NCBI RefSeq assembly: GCF_022669155.1
Contig: NZ_JALBVB010000033.1
Coordinates: 28,266-62,156, forward strand
Direction of reading: 5' to 3'
DNA length: 33,891 nt
Source of the DNA: Kineococcus sp. TRM81007
Lineage (GTDB): Bacteria > Actinomycetota > Actinomycetes > Actinomycetales > Kineococcaceae
The translations under genes were made by a program, and so were the position numbers. Positions 27,630 through 33,891 of the stretch are shown here, in pieces. The notes under the pieces were generated by a model. The model was given only the letters and a program-made list of their open reading frames with translations, did not search any database and was not told the DNA's origin. The stretch's first letter is position 1; the number at the start of each line of letters is the position of its first letter.

Positions 27630-27920
27630 TCAGGAGGCCGTCGGGTCCGGCGGCACCTCGCGCTCACCGGCGGCGATGCGCGAGGTGGAGTTCAGCCGCG
27701 CCTGCTCACCGGCGGTGCGCGCGTCCTCCGGCCCCTCTTCACTGGGCACGGAGCGGACCACCTCCTGCGCGTTGTCGTAGTCCGCCAGCGGCAGGGTCCG
27801 CAGCGCCTTGAGGACGTCCTCGCTCGCGCCGCTCGCCTGCGCGACGGCGATCAGGGCGTCCTTGCCGGCCGGGTAGTCGGCGTCGCGGACGGCGTGCAGG
27901 ACTTCGTCGTTCGTTGCCAT
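27630..27920 (-). CDS. DUF2795-domain small protein
   Basis: This 96-residue soluble protein starts at ATG 27920. Residues 4-60 form a DUF2795 domain: DEVLHAVRDADYPAGKDALI, then AQASGASEDVLKALRTLP, then DYDNAQEVVRSVP. The remainder is a polar, disordered tail (EARTAGEQARLNSTSRIAAG-like). Small DUF2795 proteins are widespread in actinobacteria and of unknown function; the fold is thought to be a small helical bundle. It is convergent with the metallophosphoesterase, 24 bases away, with no clear terminator between them. Confidence 0.85.
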   Translation of the reverse strand: MATNDEVLHAVRDADYPAGKDALIAVAQASGASEDVLKALRTLPLADYDNAQEVVRSVPSEEGPEDARTAGEQARLNSTSRIAAGEREVPPDPTAS

Positions 27921-28257
27921 GCCTGAGCCGTACCCGCGGCCGGCGGGATCGACACCCCCGCCCGGGAGCGGGACGAGCGGCCCACCACCTCGGCGAACCC
28001 CGGCCCGCGATGCCGCCGGTGTCCCGGGGTGACGACGGTGAGGTCGTGCGCGAACCGGAACTCACGCAGGGGGCCACCCGCCGGGCAGTTGGATGCTCCA
28101 GCGCATCCGTGCCTCGGAGACCGGGTCGCCCATGCCTGCGGCCGGGGTCGATGCTGCTCACGAGCATCGAATCGTCGCGCGAGCACTTCGCTGTCACCTG
28201 CCCGTACAGCGATCCCACCTAGCGTTGTAGCGACATGACGACCCGTTGCCCTGGCGT
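27921..28257. other. Intergenic stretch without a supported gene
   Basis: No frame here has convincing coding character. It contains the left copy of a 21-bp direct repeat (28014-28034). It also has a perfect 8-bp hairpin, TCGATGCT (28148-28155) with AGCATCGA (28163-28170), around a 7-base loop, which may end the lipoprotein transcript or be an operator. The sequence is slightly less GC-rich than the operons on its left. Confidence 0.5.
28014..28034 (+). repeat. 21-bp direct repeat, left copy
   Basis: The 21 bases beginning CGCCGGTGTCCC and ending GGGGTGACG recur exactly at 30358-30378. The bases flanking the two copies differ at once, so the match is bounded at 21. The core is close to palindromic (CCCGGGG). 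Confidence 0.8.
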
Positions 28258-28917
28258 TCAGCCCAAGTTGCCGGTGAAGAGAGCTCGCTCGCCGGAGTAG
28301 CTGGTGTCTCCGCACGAAGAGGAGAGCAGGAACTGCTTGCCTGCGTAGGCCTCCGCGATCACGTACTGCGTCAAACCCTCCTTGGTGGCTCCCGCCAGCA
28401 TCGGGCCAGTGATGCCGGAGTAGTGGTCGCCTGCGTAGAGGCGGAGGGCTTCTTCGTCGTTGCCGTTGACCACGGACAGGGACCCAGCGCAGCCACTGGG
28501 CTCCAAGGTGCCCGGGAAGTCGGCCGGCACCGAGACGGTGTAGCGGAGGCCGATGTCGGAGTCTGCGGGCTGGCTGATGCCACAGGAGCCATCACCACAC
28601 CAGTCCTGCGTCTGGTCGAACGTGCCGTAGTCCTCGACCTTGTAGGTCACGGTGATGCCACTGGCCCAGGTGTAGGTGCCGCCGTCGATGGGCTGCGGCG
28701 CCTCACTGGCGGGGGAGGCGGCGGTGCCCCCTTCGCCCTCCTCGAGCTCCGTGCAGTTCTCGGTGTACTGCGCCATCGTGATGCTGGGGTCCTCGCAGTT
28801 GATCTCCGTGGCACTGGGCACCGGCCCAGCCGCGTTGCCTCCGGGGCCGTTGGAGCAACCAGCAAGGGCGAGCAGGGCGGCTGCCACCGCAGGAGCGGCG
28901 AGCAAGCTCGGGCGCAT
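28258..28917 (-). CDS. Cysteine-containing lipoprotein of unknown function
   Basis: This 219-residue lipoprotein has a signal peptide and lipobox LALAGC with lipidated C21. ATG 28917 follows GGAGA by 8 bases. After an acidic linker (ELEEGEGG) a domain from about residue 75 (GGTYTWASGITVTYKVEDYG) reads as an all-beta, immunoglobulin-like fold. Its strand pattern (LRYTVSVPADF, SLSVVNGND, QYVIAEAYAGKQFLLSSS) is reminiscent of DUF4352-type lipoproteins. Six more cysteines, including WCGDGSC, could form three disulfides outside the cell. No family is securely recognised. It is divergent from the small-gene set at 29047. Confidence 0.75.
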   Translation of the reverse strand: MRPSLLAAPAVAAALLALAGCSNGPGGNAAGPVPSATEINCEDPSITMAQYTENCTELEEGEGGTAASPASEAPQPIDGGTYTWASGITVTYKVEDYGTFDQTQDWCGDGSCGISQPADSDIGLRYTVSVPADFPGTLEPSGCAGSLSVVNGNDEEALRLYAGDHYSGITGPMLAGATKEGLTQYVIAEAYAGKQFLLSSSCGDTSYSGERALFTGNLG

Positions 28918-29046
28918 GAGCGGATCTCCGAGAGGTAGTGGCCACGCGAGGACCGTTGTCCTTGCGCAACAGCGGACGGTAGCCCGCTGAGCACCCGCTG
29001 GGTGAGCCCTTGACCAATTCGTCACGCTGAGCGGGTGGAGCTGCGC

Positions 29047-29352
29047 ATGACCGCCGTGTACGCGAACTACGTGCTCGCGCCGGCCAGCCACAACGGCCAG
29101 GACGTGCGGACGGTCCCGTTGGACACCTTCGACCCGGTGGACGCCCTGGACCTGCTGGAGATGGGGTTCGGTGACCCCGGCCGGCAGGGCGGCTTGGACA
29201 GCGAGGCGCTGGACACGGCGTTGGAGCGCCACGGCTGGCAGCGGCCAACCCCTTGGAGCCAGGGCCCCGGGGGCCCACGGCGACGGTTCGGCGGGTCGAG
29301 GAGGTCTCAACGGTGTGGTCAGACCCTGGACGGTCGCCATGCCATGCAGTAG
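29047..29352 (+). CDS. Hypothetical small protein
   Basis: This 101-residue product begins MTAVYANYVLAPASHNGQDV. Its first 75 residues look like a folded soluble protein: VRTVPLDTFDPVDALDLLEM and LDSEALDTALERHGWQ form an acidic beta strand and two helices. The last 30 residues are basic and low in complexity and might reflect a frameshifted end. ATG 29047 follows GGTGGAG by 6 bases. It is followed after 10 bases by the next small gene on the same strand. No family is recognised. Confidence 0.5.
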   Translation: MTAVYANYVLAPASHNGQDVRTVPLDTFDPVDALDLLEMGFGDPGRQGGLDSEALDTALERHGWQRPTPWSQGPGGPRRRFGGSRRSQRCGQTLDGRHAMQ

Positions 29353-29362
29353 GACAGCGACC

Positions 29363-29701
29363 ATGCCGCGCCGAGGACACCAGGGCGTTCCGATGAACGG
29401 GGTCGTCACCCGCAAGTCGCTCAAACCGAAGCCCGAACTGCCGCCCGTGGACCCGCGCACGCTCGACGCCGAGTCGCTCAGGAGGCGCCAGGCGTACCTG
29501 GAGGAACAGCGTCAGCGTCAGGAGCGCGCGTCTCAGCAGCCGGCGCAGCGAGCTGAGCCGCGAGCGATGAACATGGACGAGGCCTTCCGCCCAGGCCCGC
29601 ACCCGCCAGCGCGGGAGCGAGGTAGCCCCCTGGGTCCCGCCCGCCAGAAGGGCGTCGTGCCCTCCAAACGCAAGCCGACGCGCAGGGAGAACGGGCTGTG
29701 A
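29363..29701 (+). CDS. Hypothetical basic, disordered protein
   Basis: This 112-residue product is very basic and hydrophilic, with a charged helix ESLRRRQAYLEEQRQRQERA and a Lys/Arg-rich end (RQKGVVPSKRKPTRRENGL). It has no membrane segment or cysteine. ATG 29363 has AGGA upstream; the in-frame ATG at 29393 is an alternative that removes 10 residues. Its stop overlaps the start of the next gene in GTGA, which strongly suggests the pair is genuinely translated together. The function is unknown; a nucleic-acid-binding role would fit the charge, but that is only a guess. Confidence 0.5.
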   Translation: MPRRGHQGVPMNGVVTRKSLKPKPELPPVDPRTLDAESLRRRQAYLEEQRQRQERASQQPAQRAEPRAMNMDEAFRPGPHPPARERGSPLGPARQKGVVPSKRKPTRRENGL

Positions 29702-29928
29702 CCGACGAGGACCTCACTGACGAGCAGCGCAGCTGGCAGCCGGCCGACTCGGTGGAGGCCGTGGCCCAGTGGCCCAACGCCTCCAAGGTGGAGAACTGGT
29801 CGGGCGTGCTGGTCTTCTACGCGCCCGAGGAGTGGGACTGGCGCTCAGTGGCGCTGGCGGCGCGCACCTACCCGGGAAGGCGGGTGGAGCTGGCCGACGC
29901 GGGGCAGCTGACAGTGGATCTGCGCTGA
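29698..29928 (+). CDS. Hypothetical small acidic protein
   Basis: This 76-residue product opens acidic (MTDEDLTDEQRSWQPADSVE) and then has a compact alpha/beta core: VENWSGVLVFYAPEEWDWRS, then VALAARTYPGRRVELADAG, then LTVDLR. Three tryptophans lie in the core. The GTG at 29698 overlaps the preceding stop by 4 bases. An acidic small protein paired with a very basic one can indicate a complex, but no toxin-antitoxin family is recognised. No terminator is evident downstream. Confidence 0.55.
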   Translation: MTDEDLTDEQRSWQPADSVEAVAQWPNASKVENWSGVLVFYAPEEWDWRSVALAARTYPGRRVELADAGQLTVDLR

Positions 29929-30111
29929 CCGGTCAGCGTGAGCTGCGCTGCTGGCACTCAGAAGACCTGGCCTACACGCCGCCCAATCGGTAGCCACGGT
30001 GAAGTCAGTCGTGCTGCCACGACGCAGCAGCTCCCCGTCCCTGAGGTGGTCGGCGCCGTACTGCCAGCTCACACCGGCCTGCTCGGCCAAAGCGTGGTCA
30101 GCGACCTCCAC
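29845..30111 (-). pseudogene. Possible remnant ORF on the minus strand
   Basis: The first 50 codons from GTG 30111 read like a real protein (VADHALAEQAGVSWQYGADHL, then DGELLRRGSTTDFTVATDW). The rest runs antisense to the small gene at 29698 and loses protein character. It begins 8 bases after the stop of the short ORF at 30120. It may be a truncated gene or chance; no family is recognised. Confidence 0.3.
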
Positions 30112-30119
30112 CGAGCCGG

Positions 30120-30248
30120 TCAGGTCCGCGGCTGCGCCAGCGCGGCGGCGGTGCGCATGACGTGCTCGCGGGCGCCGGCCTTCAGCAGCGCGACCACCAG
30201 AGCCTGGACGCGCTCCAGCCAGGTTCGCAGGTCGGGCTCCACGGCCAT
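30120..30248 (-). CDS. Possible 42-residue ORF or gene remnant
   Basis: ATG 30248 opens MAVEPDLRTWLERVQALVVA and continues LLKAGAREHVMRTAAALAQP to a TGA. The residue pattern is amphipathic-helical and gene-like. The same frame stays open upstream for about 22 codons with protein-like character but without a start, so this could be the 3' end of a decayed gene. No ribosome site is clear and no family is recognised. Confidence 0.35.
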   Translation of the reverse strand: MAVEPDLRTWLERVQALVVALLKAGAREHVMRTAAALAQPRT

Positions 30249-30357
30249 CGAGGGTGCGTCGATCGTCTCAACCCGGGCATCTACCGGCTCGCCGCCGCTG
30301 TCGCCACCGGTTGAGCTTCAGCACGTGGATCTTCACCACTGGGGCCCAGGATTCTGG

Positions 30358-30378
30358 CGCCGGTGTCCCGGGGTGACG
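30358..30378 (+). repeat. 21-bp direct repeat, right copy
   Basis: This is an exact second copy of the sequence at 28014-28034. It lies just past the end of the GGDEF-EAL gene (stop at 30422, minus strand), so it falls in that gene's 3' flank. Confidence 0.8.
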
Positions 30379-30421
30379 TGCTCGCTCGTGCACCGCCACG
30401 GGGTTCGCCGTCGTCGCCGGC

Positions 30422-32479
<2,058 letters not shown>

Positions 32480-32683
32480 GCGCCGACGATGGCACGCACG
32501 CAACCGGCCGGAGAGCGGTTCGCGCCTTTTCGACGCCCCCGGGACACCACCACCGCTGAGCCCGCCACGGGTCCAGGGCTTCGCAGCCCCGGTGAACACG
32601 TCGTCGTGCCCGGACGTCGCCGCACCGGGGGACGCTTCGACCGGCGACCCCTCGCCAGGTCCCTGGTGGACCGGCCCTGAACG
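32480..32683. other. Leader or intergenic region of the GGDEF-EAL gene
   Basis: Two hundred bases between the terminator and the chosen start hold open frames on both strands but no recognisable domain. The promoter of the GGDEF-EAL gene must lie here if the hairpin ends upstream transcription. I see no clear -10 or -35 pair. Confidence 0.4.
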
Positions 32684-32724
32684 ACCTGCGAGGGCCGGCG
32701 TCGTGGCTGCCGGCCCTCGCAGGT
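32684..32724 (-). terminator. Strong hairpin terminator
   Basis: A perfect 16-bp stem (ACCTGCGAGGGCCGGC at 32684-32699 with 32709-32724) encloses a 9-base loop. It lies 53 bases past the stop of the membrane-protein gene and would end its transcript, separating it from the GGDEF-EAL gene. Confidence 0.8.
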
Positions 32725-32776
32725 GCTGCTCCTCGGACCCGCCCGGTCGCACGCACGGCGACCCGCGGGGTGGGGA

Positions 32777-33517
32777 TCAGTGAGCGGTGGTGGTGGTGGT
32801 CGTCCGCAGGTCCTTCTTGCGGGGCCAGAACTTGGCCCCCACCAACCCACCGGCCGCGGCGGCGATGAACGTCAGGCCCAGGCCCAGCACCGCGTAGGAG
32901 GCGGCGGACTGCGCCGTCTCGCGGGCCTGGTCCTGGTCAGCCGCGGAGACGTCCGGCACGTCGGAGGCGTCGACCCCGGAAACCGCGTTGGAGACCGCCG
33001 CGGGGTCGATCAGCTGGGAGGCGATGTTGCCCGCAGAACCCAGGAGCGCCCCGCCGCCGAGCAGGGTCAGGGCCAAGAAGGCCACGATGCTCAGGGCCCA
33101 CACGAGGATCCCGTGCAGCAGGCCCGAGCTCAACCCGCGCCACATGGCGGTCGCGGCGGCGGTCAGGCCACCGAGGAACAACGCGCCCAGGGCGATGAGC
33201 CCCGTGACGACGCCGCCGGTGGTCCCCGAGACCCCGTCGGAGTCGAGGACTCCGAGAGCGAGGAAGATCATCGTGCCGAGCAGGAAGGTGGGGAGGGCCA
33301 CGACGACCCCCGCCCACACCGGGCCCCAGCGCACCTGGTCACCGCGCTGGGCCGGGACGTTGACGTTGATGTCGTGGTCCGCAGCGAGGGCCGGACCGCT
33401 CCGGTGGACGGAGAGGCGGTCCTCCGCCGTGGTGGTGGAGTGCTCGCCCTCCGCCGCGGTGGCGCCGGTGAACTGGCTCGACCTGCTCGTGCCGGCGTCG
33501 TGACTGGGTGTGCTCAT
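32777..33517 (-). CDS. Multi-pass membrane protein of unknown function
   Basis: This 246-residue protein has a polar N-terminal cytoplasmic tail of about 65 residues, then four hydrophobic helices: VWAGVVVALPTFLLGTMIFL, VTGLIALGALFLGGLTAAAT, GILVWALSIVAFLALTLLGG, and YAVLGLGLTFIAAAAGGLVG. A loop of about 50 acidic residues (VSGVDASDVPDVSAADQDQA) precedes the last helix, and the C-terminus is basic, ending in a run of threonines. The layout is like the small YrzE/TIGR04086-type membrane proteins often found in stress-related loci, but the similarity is loose. ATG 33517 follows GAGGAG by 7 bases, an excellent site. It is monocistronic, with a strong terminator downstream. Confidence 0.8.
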   Translation of the reverse strand: MSTPSHDAGTSRSSQFTGATAAEGEHSTTTAEDRLSVHRSGPALAADHDINVNVPAQRGDQVRWGPVWAGVVVALPTFLLGTMIFLALGVLDSDGVSGTTGGVVTGLIALGALFLGGLTAAATAMWRGLSSGLLHGILVWALSIVAFLALTLLGGGALLGSAGNIASQLIDPAAVSNAVSGVDASDVPDVSAADQDQARETAQSAASYAVLGLGLTFIAAAAGGLVGAKFWPRKKDLRTTTTTTAH

Positions 33518-33828
33518 GGTTTTTCTCCTCGTGCTTGTCGTGTTGGTCTCGTCCAGGCCTGCGGAGAAGTGCTACGAGCCGATCAGGGCAGTGGTCGGTG
33601 CAAGCGGGTCGAGAAACATCCTCGGGGGGCAAGGACGTGGGAGCGACTCGAAAACGGCTCCTGCACGATTCCGCGGACCCACGCCCGTGCCGCTGACGGA
33701 ACTCGGCACTCGTCTCACGACCGGTCGCCCCTGAGGCGCGTCCAGCTCCGATCAGCGTTGACCGGTGCCGGTGGTGCGGTCAGGGACCGGCCCAGGCGAC
33801 GAGCGCTCCCGCAACGAGGTGGAGCGGT
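33518..33828. other. Intergenic region, no gene supported
   Basis: This stretch should hold the promoter of the membrane-protein gene at 33517, but no convincing -35/-10 pair or alternative-sigma motif could be picked out. It is somewhat less GC-rich than the rest. Open frames on the plus strand overlap the opposite gene's start and have no family character. Confidence 0.5.
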
Positions 33829-33891
33829 GAGCACGGGCCCGCACCGGGCGGCCGGAGCACGGGCCCGCACCGGGCGGCCGGAGCACGGGCC
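33829..33891 (+). repeat. 26-bp tandem repeat running off the window
   Basis: A 26-base unit beginning GAGCACGGGCCCGCACCGGG occurs at 33829-33854 and 33855-33880, identical in both, and a third copy starts at 33881 and is cut by the window edge. There is no spacer between units. The total copy number is not visible. Confidence 0.85.

Larger units (their letters stand above)
29929..30421. other. Stretch with only remnant-like ORFs
   Basis: Apart from the two weak minus-strand ORFs listed separately and the right copy of the 21-bp repeat (30358-30378), I see no supported gene, RNA or terminator here. The plus-strand open frame from 29938 is rich in Ser, Arg and Thr with no domain and looks like a shadow. 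Confidence 0.5.

Noticed and set aside
28148-28170. Hairpin as a definite terminator of the lipoprotein gene
   Set aside because: The stem is only 8 bp, lies about 90 bases past the stop, and has no T-tract; an operator is equally possible, so it is only noted in the intergenic entry.
28258-30378. Complete integrative element or prophage
   Set aside because: No integrase, transposase, replication or phage structural gene can be recognised between the repeats, so only the repeat pair is reported.
33510-33734. Plus-strand ORF starting with a hydrophobic MLMVFLLVLVVLVSS
   Set aside because: It begins on the antisense of the ribosome site and start codon of the gene at 33517; the hydrophobic run is the complement of GAGGAGAAAAACC and flanking bases, and the rest has no protein character.
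33829-33891. CRISPR array
   Set aside because: Units follow each other with no spacers and there are no cas genes.

Overview
The window looks like chromosome of a very high-GC actinobacterium. Starts are often GTG, genes overlap by 1-4 bases, and the signature block tRNA-Leu(CAG) / fhaA-fhaB-pstP-rodA-pbpA-pknB is present. The codon style, PASTA-kinase cluster and lycopene cyclase would fit a Kineosporiaceae-type organism such as Kineococcus, but that placement is inference.

Layout. (1) 1-553, minus: a partial small gene and a STAS-domain anti-sigma-antagonist-like protein. (2) 751-3469, plus: an overlapping operon of response regulator, histidine kinase and GerMN lipoprotein, resembling a minimal mtrA-mtrB-lpqB; it ends at a 15-bp-stem bidirectional terminator. 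(3) 3522-11529, minus: a tightly coupled operon of lipoprotein solute-binding protein, two permeases and two ATPases of the Dpp/Opp class, then a GH2 beta-mannosidase. The context suggests uptake of beta-mannosides rather than peptides. (4) 11735-15544: a tiny secreted protein with an 8-residue GHLR repeat, a degenerate DhaL-like protein, a YceI protein behind two matching MarR-type operators, a lycopene cyclase, MscL and a small acidic protein. (5) 15625-18897, minus: a COG3044-type ABC-class ATPase, a candidate 6C-type small RNA with four C-runs, a PPOX/F420-type flavoprotein and an NmrA-like NAD(P)-binding protein. (6) 18983-27605: tRNA-Leu and the cell-wall/Ser-Thr-phosphorylation operon. 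No pknA sits between pbpA and pknB, and a metallophosphoesterase is translationally coupled to pknB. (7) 27630-30400: a DUF2795 protein, a cysteine-containing lipoprotein and a set of unrecognised small ORFs, bounded by a 21-bp exact direct repeat. (8) 30422-33891: a GAF-GGDEF-EAL protein with in-frame minisatellites in its EAL domain, a strong hairpin terminator, a multi-pass membrane protein, and a 26-bp tandem repeat running off the window end.

How the genes work together. Region 6 couples peptidoglycan elongation (RodA, PbpA) to Ser/Thr phosphorylation (PknB), dephosphorylation (PstP) and phospho-threonine readers (FhaA, FhaB). Region 3 couples import of an oligosaccharide to its hydrolysis. 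Region 2 is a self-contained envelope-sensing module.

The least expected items are the candidate 6C-type RNA (17434-17575), the GHLR-repeat secreted peptide (11735-11998), the twin operators before yceI, and the small-ORF segment between 21-bp repeats (28014-30378). All functional calls rest on reading motifs by eye; no database search was run.
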